NCBI RefSeq assembly: GCF_003024195.1
Contig: NZ_KZ679047.1
Coordinates: forward strand, 234,734 to 298,733
DNA from: Streptomyces dioscori
GTDB lineage: Bacteria > Actinomycetota > Actinomycetes > Streptomycetales > Streptomycetaceae
Direction of reading: 5' to 3'
Length of the DNA stretch: 64,000 nt
Shown: positions 13,945 to 22,138 of the stretch, piece by piece
Layout: the number at the start of each line of letters is the position of its first letter
How positions within the stretch are numbered: the first letter of the stretch is position 1
Translations under genes and position numbers: made by a program
The notes under the pieces: generated by a model
Told to the model about the DNA's origin: nothing
The model's input: only the letters and a program-made list of their open reading frames with translations
The model's database searches: none

Positions 13945-16386
13945 TCAGCCGGACCAGGTCCACTCGGCGACCTCGGGCAGGTCGGTGCCGTGTTCGCGGA
14001 TCCAGGCCTCGTGGCGGGTGTGCACGTCGGCCATCCGCTGGCGTACGGCGGCGGCGCGCACGGCGAGGCCCGGGACGCGGTCGATGACGTCCATGACGAG
14101 GCGGTACCGGTCGAGGCGGTTGCGGACGACCATGTCGAAGGGGGTCGTGGTGGTGCCCGACTCCTGGTAGCCGCGCACATGGAGGTTGGCGTGGCCGGTG
14201 CGCCGGTAGGCCAGCCGGTGAATCAGCCAGGGATAGCCGTGGTAGGCGAAGATCACCGGCTTGTCCGCGGTGAAGAGGGCGTCGTACTCGGAGTCGGCCA
14301 TCCCGTGCGGGTGCTCGCCCTGCGGCATCAGCCGGGCGATGTCGACGACGTTGACGACCCGGACCGCCAGGTCGGGCAGGTGGGTGCGCAACAGGGAGGC
14401 GGCGGCCAGGACTTCCTGGGTGGGTACGTCTCCGGCGCAGGCCAGCACCACGTCCGGTTCGCGGTTGCCGTTCTCCGTGCCGGCCCACTCCCAGATGCCC
14501 GCGCCCCGCGCGCAGTGGGCGCGGGCCTGCTCCATGGACAGCCAGTCGAAGCAGGGCTGCTTCCCGGCGACGATCACGTTCACGTGGTCGCGGCTGCGCA
14601 GGGCGTGGTCGGCCACGGACAGCAGGGTGTTGGCGTCCGGCGGCAGATAGACCCGTACGACCTCCGGACTCTTGTTGAGGACGTGGTCGACGAAGCCCGG
14701 GTCCTGGTGGGAGAAGCCGTTGTGGTCCTGGCGCCAGACGTGCGAGGTCAGCAGGTAGTTGAGGGAGGCGAGCGGCGCCCGCCACGGCAGCTCCCGCGAG
14801 GTCTTGAGCCACTTGATGTGCTGGTTGACCATGGAGTCGACGATGTGCACGAACGCCTCGTACGACGAGAACAGACCGTGCCGTCCGGTGAGGAGGTAGC
14901 CCTCAAGCCAGCCCTGGCAGAGGTGTTCGGACAGGACCTCCACCACGCGGCCGTCGCGGGCGAGGTGTTCGTCGGTGTCGAGGGTCTCGGCCTGCCAGGC
15001 CTTGCCGGTCGCCTCGTACAGCGCGCCCAGGCGGTTCGACTCGGTCTCGTCGGGGCCCACGACACGGAAGTTGCGCTGTCCGGCCGTGTCGGCCATGACG
15101 CGGGCGAGCATGCCGCCGAGGACCCGGGTGGGCTCGTGGGTGCTCGCGCCGGGCTTGTCCACGGGGACGGCGAAGTCGTCCAGGTCCGGCAAGGGCAGCG
15201 AGGTCAGCAGCAGGCCGCCGTTGGTGTGCGGGTTGGCGCCGAGACGGCGGGGACCGTCGGGCACGCCGTCGAGGACGAGGCGGGTGGGGCGCCCCTCGGC
15301 GTCGAAGAGTTCCTCGGGCCGGTACGAGCGCAGCCAGGCCTCCAGCTGACGCAGGTGCTCGGGGTTCTCGCGGACACCGGAGAGCGGGACCTGGTGGGAG
15401 CGCCAGGTGCCCTCGACCGGCTCGCCGTCGACCTCGGCCGGGCCGGTCCAGCCCTTCGGGGTCCGCAGGACGATCACGGGCCAGCGGGGACGACCGCTCG
15501 CCGCGCCCTCGCTCGTGCCGCCGCGGCCCCTGCCGCTCCGGGCCTTGCCGCTCCGAGCCCCACCGCTCTGCGCCTTGCCGCCCTGGCCGGCCCTTCCGTC
15601 GCGGGCCTCCCGCTGGATCTCGGCGATACGGTCCAGCGCCTGGTCCATCGCCTTCGCCAGGTCCCGGTGGACGCGTCGGGGGTCGTCGCCGGACACATGG
15701 ATGGGGTCGTGCCCGTAGCCGCGCAGGAGTTCGTCGAGTTCGGCGCGCGGCAGACGGGCGAGCACGGTGGGGTTGGCGATCTTGTAGCCGTTGAGGTGCA
15801 GGACGGGCAGGACGGCGCCGTCGTGCACCGGGTCGAGGAACTTGTTGGAGTGCCAGGAGCCGGCGAGGGGTCCCGTCTCGGCCTCGCCGTCCCCGATCAC
15901 ACAGGTGACCAGGAGATCCGGGTTGTCGAAGGCGGCCCCGTAGGCGTGGGCGAGCGAGTAGCCCAGCTCGCCGCCCTCGTGGAGGGAGCCCGGGGTCTCG
16001 GGGGCGACATGGCTGGGGACTCCGCCGGGAAAGGAGAACTGCCGGAAGAGGCGTTCCATGCCGGCGGCGTCCCGGGTGATGTCCGGGTACGTCTGGGTGT
16101 AGCTGCCTTCGAGCCAGGAGTTCGCGAGGACCGCGGGGCCGCCGTGGCCCGGCCCCCACACACAGATCGTGTCGAGGTCGCGCTCGGCGATGACACGGTT
16201 GAGGTGGGTGTGCACCAGGTTGAGGCCGGGCGAGGTGCCCCAGTGCCCGAGCAGCCGTGGCTTGATGTGCTCGGGCTTCAGGGGCTCGGTCAGCAGCGGG
16301 TTGGCGAGCAGGTAGATCTGACCGACGGCCAGGTAGTTCGCGGCACGCCAGTGCGCGTCGAGCGCCGCCATGCGGTCCTTGGCCAT
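13945..16386 (-). CDS. xfp: Phosphoketolase
   Basis: A thiamine-diphosphate enzyme that splits xylulose-5-phosphate (and perhaps fructose-6-phosphate) with phosphate, giving acetyl phosphate and glyceraldehyde-3-phosphate. The 813-residue protein has family hallmarks: GHWGTSPGLNLVH near the N-terminus, WGPGHGGPA, the ThDP-binding CVIGDGEAETGP, and HLNGYKIANPT. The ATG follows ACAGGAGTCCC. Residues about 260-294 form a Gly/Arg/Ser-rich insertion encoded by short repeats; the family normally has a shorter linker here. It diverges from the dormancy-type genes, so a link to energy supply during low oxygen is plausible but inferred. Confidence 0.93.
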   Translation of the reverse strand: MAKDRMAALDAHWRAANYLAVGQIYLLANPLLTEPLKPEHIKPRLLGHWGTSPGLNLVHTHLNRVIAERDLDTICVWGPGHGGPAVLANSWLEGSYTQTYPDITRDAAGMERLFRQFSFPGGVPSHVAPETPGSLHEGGELGYSLAHAYGAAFDNPDLLVTCVIGDGEAETGPLAGSWHSNKFLDPVHDGAVLPVLHLNGYKIANPTVLARLPRAELDELLRGYGHDPIHVSGDDPRRVHRDLAKAMDQALDRIAEIQREARDGRAGQGGKAQSGGARSGKARSGRGRGGTSEGAASGRPRWPVIVLRTPKGWTGPAEVDGEPVEGTWRSHQVPLSGVRENPEHLRQLEAWLRSYRPEELFDAEGRPTRLVLDGVPDGPRRLGANPHTNGGLLLTSLPLPDLDDFAVPVDKPGASTHEPTRVLGGMLARVMADTAGQRNFRVVGPDETESNRLGALYEATGKAWQAETLDTDEHLARDGRVVEVLSEHLCQGWLEGYLLTGRHGLFSSYEAFVHIVDSMVNQHIKWLKTSRELPWRAPLASLNYLLTSHVWRQDHNGFSHQDPGFVDHVLNKSPEVVRVYLPPDANTLLSVADHALRSRDHVNVIVAGKQPCFDWLSMEQARAHCARGAGIWEWAGTENGNREPDVVLACAGDVPTQEVLAAASLLRTHLPDLAVRVVNVVDIARLMPQGEHPHGMADSEYDALFTADKPVIFAYHGYPWLIHRLAYRRTGHANLHVRGYQESGTTTTPFDMVVRNRLDRYRLVMDVIDRVPGLAVRAAAVRQRMADVHTRHEAWIREHGTDLPEVAEWTWSG

Positions 16387-16729
16387 GGTGAGGGACTCCT
16401 GTCAGAGGATTACGGGGGTTGCGGGGGGGGTCCGGCGGTCGCGCTGGTTGCGAGGGGGTGGGACGCGGGTTCCACACGGGGCGCCGATCAGTCGTGGAGG
16501 GACGGGTTGTTCGGCCGTTCGTGTCAGTGGCCCCCCGTGGGCGATGGCCGCCGTGTCCGGTGACGGGCCCCGCTACGGGCGCCTACGTGACGTTCGCACC
16601 GGCCGCCGGGCGGACGGGAGTGGCGAACCGGCCCCTGGGAGGGTCCGTTCGGCCCGCACGGGGCACACGCACGGTGTACGGCGGTGGCTCGGGCGGCGCG
16701 GCACGGTCACGGGTGCTGAGGAGGCGGAC
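16387..16729. other. Divergent intergenic region, phosphoketolase / Rv1733c-like
   Basis: A 343-base region holding the promoters of both divergent genes. Apart from the DevR/OsdR-type box at 16642-16655 and the GAGGAGG ribosome site of the rightward gene, nothing else was identified. Confidence 0.5.
16642..16655. promoter_or_regulatory. DevR/OsdR-type box 1
   Basis: GGTCCGTTCGGCCC lies 75 bases before the Rv1733c-like gene. It matches 12 of 14 positions of the GGGCCGATCGGCCC core recalled for S. coelicolor OsdR, and shares GGNCC-TCGGCCC-type halves with the boxes at 17485 and 18088. Confidence 0.5.
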
Positions 16730-17344
16730 ATGCGGACGCGGGAACAGCGGGCGAGCGAGAAGCGGGCGCGGGTGATCGGGCGGCGCTGGCGGCACAATCC
16801 GCTGTGCCGCCGTACCGACGTGGTGGAGGCCTGGACCGCGCTGGTCGTCTCCGTGGTGCTGTGGGCCGGTGCGCCGCTGGCCGGGCTGGCGGCGGGCTGG
16901 TGGGCGTACGACGGGGCGCGGTCCACTGCGGCGGAGCAGCGGGCCGAACGCCACCGGGTCCTCGCGGTGATCGTCGGGGGGTCGCACGCCTCCGCGCCCA
17001 CCGGCGAAGGGGACCGGCGGCCGGTGAAGCGGGTGAGCGTCCGCTGGACGGAGCCGGGCGAGCGGGCGCGTACGGCGGAGACCCGGGTGCCCGCCGGAGC
17101 CGGGGTCGGCGACCCCACGTACATCTGGCTGGACCGGCATGACCGGATCGTGCCCGCCCCGACGAGCGGCACGGTGGTCTGGCAGCACGCGCTGGCGGTG
17201 GGCGCCTGCGCCGCGGGGGTGGCCGCGGCCGGCGTACTGGCCCTGCACGCCCTGATACGCCGGGTCGCCGCACGCCGTCGGCTGGCCGAGTGGGAACGGG
17301 AGTGGGCCCGTACGGGGCCCGAGTGGGCGCGGGACCGGACCTGA
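16730..17344 (+). CDS. Rv1733c-like integral membrane protein
   Basis: A 204-residue membrane protein resembling the M. tuberculosis dormancy antigen Rv1733c. It has two membrane helices, at about residues 37-58 (AWTALVVSVVLWAGAPLAGLAA) and 148-172 (HALAVGACAAGVAAAGVLALHAL). They bracket an extracytoplasmic domain with RVSVRWTEPGERARTAETRVPAG and GDPTYIWLDRHDRIVPAPTS. Both ends are basic. The ATG follows GAGGAGGCGGAC. The molecular role is unknown; in mycobacteria this family belongs to the DosR regulon, which fits the box upstream and the regulator downstream. Confidence 0.78.
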   Translation: MRTREQRASEKRARVIGRRWRHNPLCRRTDVVEAWTALVVSVVLWAGAPLAGLAAGWWAYDGARSTAAEQRAERHRVLAVIVGGSHASAPTGEGDRRPVKRVSVRWTEPGERARTAETRVPAGAGVGDPTYIWLDRHDRIVPAPTSGTVVWQHALAVGACAAGVAAAGVLALHALIRRVAARRRLAEWEREWARTGPEWARDRT

Positions 17345-17484
17345 CGGACGGGACGGGACGGGCCGAACGGCGGCGGGAGCGGCGGGCCGGGCGGACGGGA
17401 CGAACGGCGTCAAGGGCGGCAGGCCGGGCGGCGGCAGGAGCGGCCCGTCCGTCCACGACGGCCGGGCCCACCAGCCCCGGAACG

Positions 17485-17518
17485 GGACCTGTCGGCCCCT
17501 GTCGGGACCGGTTGGTCC
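17485..17518. promoter_or_regulatory. Two DevR/OsdR-type boxes, 20 bp apart
   Basis: GGACCTGTCGGCCC (17485-17498) and GGACCGGTTGGTCC (17505-17518) start exactly 20 bases apart, about two helical turns, and end 94 bases before the cyclic-nucleotide-binding gene. Paired boxes at this spacing are a known arrangement for DevR-type regulators. The second box is nearly self-complementary. Confidence 0.45.
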
Positions 17519-17611
17519 CTGTTCCGGGAGGCCGGCGCCCGGGACCCTGGAGGTGTCCCGACGCGATGTCCGCGGCATTCCGGAAAGCGGCACACCAGAA
17601 AGGGGACCCGC

Positions 17612-18076
17612 ATGCTCGCAACCTCCACTCCCCGACTGTCCGAGGCCCTGCCCGCCGAGCAGACGCACCGCCTGATGCGGCTCGCGCGGGAGGTGTCGTT
17701 CGCACCGGGCACACGCATCTTCGAGGAAGGAGGGCGGGCCGACCACTTCTGGATCGTGCGCACCGGAACCGTAGCCCTCGACCTGCGCGTTCCCGGCCGC
17801 AGCTCCCCCGTCATCGACACCCTCGGCCACGGTGAACTCATCGGCTGGTCGTGGCTGTTCCCGCCCTATGTGTGGCAGTTGGGCGCTCAGGCGCTGTCGC
17901 CGGTCGAGGCGTACGAGCTGGACGCCTCGACCGTACGTCTGATGTGCCACTCCGACCCCGCCCTCGGCACGGCGGTCGGGCAGTGGGTCGGACGGGTGCT
18001 CGCCCGGCGCCTGCACGCCGCGCGCACGCGACTGCTCGACCTGTACGGCCCTCATGGCGGCGGCGCTCCGCGCTGA
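17612..18076 (+). CDS. Cyclic-nucleotide-binding domain protein
   Basis: A 154-residue single-domain protein with the beta-roll of CRP-type nucleotide-binding domains: FAPGTRIFEEGGRADHFWIVRTGTV, then the phosphate-cassette-like GHGELIGWSWLFPPYVWQLGAQA. The canonical Arg-Ala ending of the cAMP cassette is not present, so cAMP binding is uncertain. There is no DNA-binding domain; it ends with a basic helix. The ATG follows AAAGGGGACCCGC. Position between an Rv1733c-like gene and a DevR-like regulator, with two boxes upstream, suggests a dormancy or low-oxygen function. Confidence 0.8.
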   Translation: MLATSTPRLSEALPAEQTHRLMRLAREVSFAPGTRIFEEGGRADHFWIVRTGTVALDLRVPGRSSPVIDTLGHGELIGWSWLFPPYVWQLGAQALSPVEAYELDASTVRLMCHSDPALGTAVGQWVGRVLARRLHAARTRLLDLYGPHGGGAPR

Positions 18077-18087
18077 GCCCCCGAAGG

Positions 18088-18101
18088 GGACCGTTCGGCC
18101 C
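18088..18101. promoter_or_regulatory. DevR/OsdR-type box 4
   Basis: GGACCGTTCGGCCC lies 67 bases before the response regulator gene and differs from the box at 16642 at only one position. Autoregulation by the encoded regulator is the simplest reading. Confidence 0.5.
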
Positions 18102-18167
18102 TGTCGGCGTCCCGTCCGGTGCGCGACGCTCGGTCGGGACAGCCCAGCCACCCAGGGAGTTGTGGTC

Positions 18168-18866
18168 ATGGCCGAACGCCAGAACGTGCCCGGCAGCGCA
18201 CCGGTCCGGATCTTCCTTCTCGACGACCACGAGGTCGTACGCCGGGGACTGCACGATCTGCTGGACGCCGAGCCCGACATGGAGGTCGTCGGGGAGGCCG
18301 CCACCGGCGCGCAGGCGCTGGTACGCGGGCCGGCGCTGCGGCCCGACGTGGCGATCCTGGACGTCCGGCTCCCCGACAGCGACGGCATCACCGTCTGCCG
18401 CGAACTGCGGTCCCTGATGCCCGGGGTGGCCTGTCTGATGCTGACGTCCTTCGATGACGACGACGCGCTGCTGGACGCGATCATGGCGGGGGCGGCCGGT
18501 TACGTCCTCAAGCAGATCAAGGGATCCGACCTGATCTCGGCGGTCCGCACGGTCGGGGCGGGGCAGTCGATGCTCGACCCGGCGACCACCGGCCGGCTCA
18601 TGAACACCCTGAGGGCCCCGGCGGGCGATGCCCCGGCCCCGGACGACGCACGGCCGGCGGGCCTCTCGGAGCGCGAGCGCGAGTTCCTCGTCCTGATCGG
18701 CGAGGGGCTCACCAACCGGCAGATCGGCCAACGGCTCTACCTCTCCGAGAAGACCGTCAAGAACGGCATCTCCCGGCTGCTGGCCAAGCTGGGCGTGGAA
18801 CGGCGCATCCAGGCGGCGGTGCTCGCGGCGCGGCTGCCGCCCCCTGGCCGGAAGGGCGCACGGTGA
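18168..18866 (+). CDS. NarL/DevR-type response regulator (OsdR-like)
   Basis: A 232-residue two-component regulator. The receiver domain has the acidic pair in FLLDDHEVV, phospho-acceptor Asp65 in ILDVRLPDSDG, the switch Thr in MLTSFDDDDALL and Lys in YVLKQIKG. The C-terminal LuxR-type helix-turn-helix is LSEREREFLVLIGEGLTNRQIGQRLYLSEKTVKNGISRLLAKLGV, very close to mycobacterial DevR/DosR. The ATG at 18168 follows AGGGAGTTGTGGTC. The GAF-type kinase encoded convergently 36 bases downstream is its likely partner. Matching boxes upstream of three transcription units here suggest a local regulon. Confidence 0.9.
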   Translation: MAERQNVPGSAPVRIFLLDDHEVVRRGLHDLLDAEPDMEVVGEAATGAQALVRGPALRPDVAILDVRLPDSDGITVCRELRSLMPGVACLMLTSFDDDDALLDAIMAGAAGYVLKQIKGSDLISAVRTVGAGQSMLDPATTGRLMNTLRAPAGDAPAPDDARPAGLSEREREFLVLIGEGLTNRQIGQRLYLSEKTVKNGISRLLAKLGVERRIQAAVLAARLPPPGRKGAR

Positions 18867-18902
18867 GGCCGGAGCACGTGTCCGCCAAGTGGCACCGGGC
18901 GT

Positions 18903-20810
18903 TCACGGAGCCTCGGACGCCCGATGGGTGTCCGGCGGCGCCCGGTGGGTTTCCAGCGGCACCCGCCACGTCAGCGTCGTACCGCTGCCGCCGGCCGGCA
19001 CGTCACTCCCGTCCATGACGTCACGCCCGCTCCCGGCGTCGCCTCCTCCGTCACTCCCCTGACTGCTCGTCAGCAGCAGTTCGCCGCCCCGGCGTCGGGC
19101 CCGTTCCGCGAGGTTGCGCAGGCCGCTGCGGCGGCCGTCGCCGTCGGTGGGCATTCCCGTGCCGTCGTCGGTGACGGTGAGCGCGAGGTGGCCGTCGCGC
19201 ACGACGAGGGCGACGTCCACCGCGGTGGCCTTCGCGTGCCGGGCGATGTTGGTCAGTGCCTCGCCCACCACGGCCACGGCGTCCTCGGCGACATCACCGG
19301 GTACGTCGACGTCGAGCAGCCCCTCCATGCGCAGGGACGGTGTGAAGCCGAGGACCGCCGCCGCCTCCTCCAGGGCGCGCACGACGCGGACACGCAGTCC
19401 CACGGCCGCCGTCTCGTGGGCGCGCAGGCCGAAGATCGTGGACCTGATGATCTTGATGGTGGTGTCGAGGTCGTCGACGGCCCGGCCCAGCCGCTCGGCG
19501 GCCTGCGGATGCTGGACGAAACGCTGTGCGCTCTGCAGGGTCATGCCCGTCGCGAACAGCCGCTGGATCGCGAGGTCGTGCAGATCGCGGGCGATGCGGT
19601 CGCGGTCCTCCAGCAGGCTCATCTGCTCGGCGTCGCGGCGCCGGTCCGCCAGCTCCATGGCGAGCGCGGCCTGCCCCGCGAAGTTGAGGAGCGACATGGT
19701 CTCCCGCTCGTTGAACGGCGGCCGGCCCGCGCCACGGGCCAGCATCAGGACGCCGCGCAGTCCGTCGTTCGTTCCCAGCGGCACGGCCACGGCGGGGCCG
19801 AGTCCGTCCCAGCGGTCGGGCCCGTAGGTGATCCTCGTGTCCTTGCGGACGTCCGTCGTGGTGACGAGGGTGCCCGCGGTGAGCGCGGCGCCCGCGAAGG
19901 TCCCCTCCCGTGGCAGCAGCAGGCCCAGATGGGTCTCGGCCTGCCGGCCGCGTGCCAGCGCTCCGCGCAGGTCGCCGGTGCCCTCCACGATCAGGTCGAC
20001 GACGCCGAGGTCGGCCGCGGTGATCTCCCGGGCGCGTTCCAGCATCACTTCGAGGACCTGTTCCTGGGGCACGTTCGAGAGCAGTTCGCTGGTGATCTCC
20101 GCGCCGGCCGCCAGCCAGCGCTCCCGTAGTCTGACCTGTTCGTAGAGGCGGGCGTTCTCGATGGCCACGCCGGCCGCCACGGCCAGCGTCGACAGGACGG
20201 CCTCGTCCTCCGGGTCGAACTCCCCGCCGCCGCGCTTCTCGGTGAGGTAGAGGTTGCCGAAGACCGTGTCGCGGACGCTGATCGGTACGCCGAGAAAGGT
20301 GTGCATCGGCGGGTGGTGGGGCGGGAAGCCTGCGGACGCCGGGTGTCCGGACAGTTCGGCGAGCCGCAGCGGTTCGGGGTGCCGGATGAGTTCGCCGAGC
20401 AGGCCGTGTCCTGACGGCAGTTCGCCGATCAGTGCCCACTGCTCGTCGCTGATGCCCACGGGCACGAACTGGTCGAGCTGTCGCTGCTGCCCGATGACGC
20501 CGAGGGCGCCGTACTCCGCGTCGACCAGGACGATCGCGGACTCGACGATCCGGCGCAGCACCTGTGCGAGGTCCAGTTCGCGGCCCACGGACAGGACGGC
20601 TTCGAGGAGTCCCTGGAGCCGGTCCCGGGTGCCGCGGACGGTTTCGATACGCCCCTGGAGCTCGTCGAGCAGTTCGTCGAGGCGCAGCTTCGGCACCTGT
20701 TCCCGTGCGGCTCGGCCGCCTCCTTCACGGCCGCCTCCTTCACGGGCGCCTTCTCCGCGGGCGGCCTCACCGTGGCCGCCCTCACCGTTCCCGTGTCCGC
20801 CCCCGCCCAT
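18903..20810 (-). CDS. GAF-GAF sensor histidine kinase (DevS/OsdK-like)
   Basis: A 635-residue cytoplasmic kinase. The start at 20810 is chosen because GGAGGG precedes it; readings further upstream would overlap the divergent esterase gene. Residues 1-38 are a Gly/Glu/Arg low-complexity tail. Two GAF domains follow (about 65-220 and 240-390), the layout of mycobacterial DevS/DosT, whose first GAF binds heme. The HisKA_3 box LEDRDRIARDLHDLAIQRLF has phospho-acceptor His411, then the ATPase domain has GEALTNIARHAKA and DDGTGMP, with a Ser/Gly insertion before TLTWRVPL. It converges on the response regulator gene. Heme binding is inference. Confidence 0.88.
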   Translation of the reverse strand: MGGGGHGNGEGGHGEAARGEGAREGGGREGGGRAAREQVPKLRLDELLDELQGRIETVRGTRDRLQGLLEAVLSVGRELDLAQVLRRIVESAIVLVDAEYGALGVIGQQRQLDQFVPVGISDEQWALIGELPSGHGLLGELIRHPEPLRLAELSGHPASAGFPPHHPPMHTFLGVPISVRDTVFGNLYLTEKRGGGEFDPEDEAVLSTLAVAAGVAIENARLYEQVRLRERWLAAGAEITSELLSNVPQEQVLEVMLERAREITAADLGVVDLIVEGTGDLRGALARGRQAETHLGLLLPREGTFAGAALTAGTLVTTTDVRKDTRITYGPDRWDGLGPAVAVPLGTNDGLRGVLMLARGAGRPPFNERETMSLLNFAGQAALAMELADRRRDAEQMSLLEDRDRIARDLHDLAIQRLFATGMTLQSAQRFVQHPQAAERLGRAVDDLDTTIKIIRSTIFGLRAHETAAVGLRVRVVRALEEAAAVLGFTPSLRMEGLLDVDVPGDVAEDAVAVVGEALTNIARHAKATAVDVALVVRDGHLALTVTDDGTGMPTDGDGRRSGLRNLAERARRRGGELLLTSSQGSDGGGDAGSGRDVMDGSDVPAGGSGTTLTWRVPLETHRAPPDTHRASEAP

Positions 20811-21022
20811 GCGTCCCTCCACATCGGGAACCGACGGGACGTCGTCCCCCGGTCTCTCACCGTAACCGGTGAACGACGCGGTGGCATCGCGCAGTTGGGC
20901 CACTCGTGGCGGGGCCGCCGGTGGGCGCCGGGGCCGTCCGTGGACATGGCCTGGCGGCCTTCGGGCACCACCCGTACGGTGTGGATCATCCGCACCCTCA
21001 TCCGTAGCAAAGGCGGTCCTCC

Positions 21023-21991
21023 ATGGCCTTGTTCGACCTCCCTCTCGATCAGCTGCGGGAGTATCGCAGCGCGTCCGTGGAGCCCGAGGACTTCGACGCC
21101 TTCTGGGGAAAGACGCTGGCGGAGGCGCGCGAGCACGACCTGGCCGCACGCTTCGAGCCGGTCGAGACGCATCTGCGGAACGTCACGGTGCACGACGTCA
21201 CGTTCGCCGGGTTCGGCGGGCACCCGGTACGGGGCTGGCTGGTCCTTCCTGCCGGGGCGGACACGCCGCTGCCCGCGGTCGTGGAGTTCATCGGGTACGG
21301 CGGAGGACGCGGCCTCTCCCATACGCATCTGCTGTGGGCGTCGGCCGGGTTCGCGCACTTCGTGATGGACACGCGGGGGCAGGGCGGCGCGTGGGGCGGT
21401 GGCGGTGACACGCCCGATCCGGTGGGCAGCGTGCCCGCGTATCCCGGGTTCATGACGCGGGGCATCGACGCTCCCGAGAACTACTACTACCGGCGGGTGT
21501 TCACCGACGGGGTGCGGGCCGTGGAAGCCGCGCGCTCGCATCCGCTGGTCGACGCCTCGCGGACCGCGGTCGTCGGTACGAGTCAGGGTGGCGGTGTCTC
21601 GATCGCGGTGGGCGGGCTGGTGCCGGACCTGGTGGCGGTCGCGCCCGATGTGCCGTTCCTGTGCGACTACCCGCGCGCGACGAGGCTGACGGACCGGGAT
21701 CCGTACCGGGAGATCGGGAACTACCTGAAGACGCACCGCGGGCGGACCGAGTCGGTGCTGCGGACGCTGTCGTACTTCGACGGGGTGCACTTCGCTGTGC
21801 GGGGGCGGGCGCCCGCGTTGTTCTCCGCGGCGCTGGAGGATCAGACGTGTCCGCCGTCGACGGTGTTCGCCGCGTTCAACGCGTGGGGGCATGTCGACAA
21901 GGGGATCGAGGTGTACGACTTCAACGACCACGAGGGCGGGGGGCCTTACCAGGAGGCGGTCAAGTTGGCTTGGCTGCCGGCGTATTTCTGA
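21023..21991 (+). CDS. CE7 acetylxylan esterase / cephalosporin deacetylase
   Basis: A 322-residue intracellular esterase that removes acetyl groups from xylo-oligosaccharides and similar esters. Family features are the N-terminal DLPLDQLREYR, GYGGGRG, the RGQGG loop around residue 120, the nucleophile Ser187 in GTSQGGG, and DHEGGG near the C-terminus supplying the catalytic His. The length matches the roughly 320 residues usual for CE7. The ATG follows GGCGGTCCTCC, a weak ribosome site. The gene diverges from the histidine kinase. A copy of the dispersed repeat begins 20 bases after the stop. Confidence 0.9.
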   Translation: MALFDLPLDQLREYRSASVEPEDFDAFWGKTLAEAREHDLAARFEPVETHLRNVTVHDVTFAGFGGHPVRGWLVLPAGADTPLPAVVEFIGYGGGRGLSHTHLLWASAGFAHFVMDTRGQGGAWGGGGDTPDPVGSVPAYPGFMTRGIDAPENYYYRRVFTDGVRAVEAARSHPLVDASRTAVVGTSQGGGVSIAVGGLVPDLVAVAPDVPFLCDYPRATRLTDRDPYREIGNYLKTHRGRTESVLRTLSYFDGVHFAVRGRAPALFSAALEDQTCPPSTVFAAFNAWGHVDKGIEVYDFNDHEGGGPYQEAVKLAWLPAYF

Positions 21992-22010
21992 GCGGCTGTT
22001 CGTTGTCCGA

Positions 22011-22063
22011 TGTCTGCGGGTTCGCTGTGGCTGGTCGCGCAGTATCCCGCGCCCCTTGGGGGG
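22011..22063. repeat. Single copy of the dispersed repeat
   Basis: TGTCTGCGGGTTCGCTGTGG followed by CTGGTCGCGCAGTATCCCGC and GCCCC is a forward copy of the element found at 8647. It lies just downstream of the esterase stop and has one variant base in the core (AGTATCCC for AGTTCCCC). Confidence 0.7.
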
Positions 22064-22138
22064 CTGTCTGTACCGGGGCTTTCATGCTGTCCGACCAGTC
22101 GGTATGTTGCAGGGAGGCCGGTGGACGACGGAGGAGCC

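Noticed and set aside
13681..16563. 960-codon plus-strand open frame
   Set aside because: It is antisense to phosphoketolase; its Val/Gly/Asp-rich composition is the usual shadow pattern.
20836..20848. GGGAC-GTC-GTCCC as a fifth DevR/OsdR box
   Set aside because: The spacing and sequence differ from the other four boxes, and it overlaps the leader of the kinase rather than a promoter position.
20811..21149. Longer N-terminus for the histidine kinase
   Set aside because: It would overlap the divergent esterase gene, is Arg/Pro-rich and has no ribosome site, whereas GGAGGG precedes 20810.
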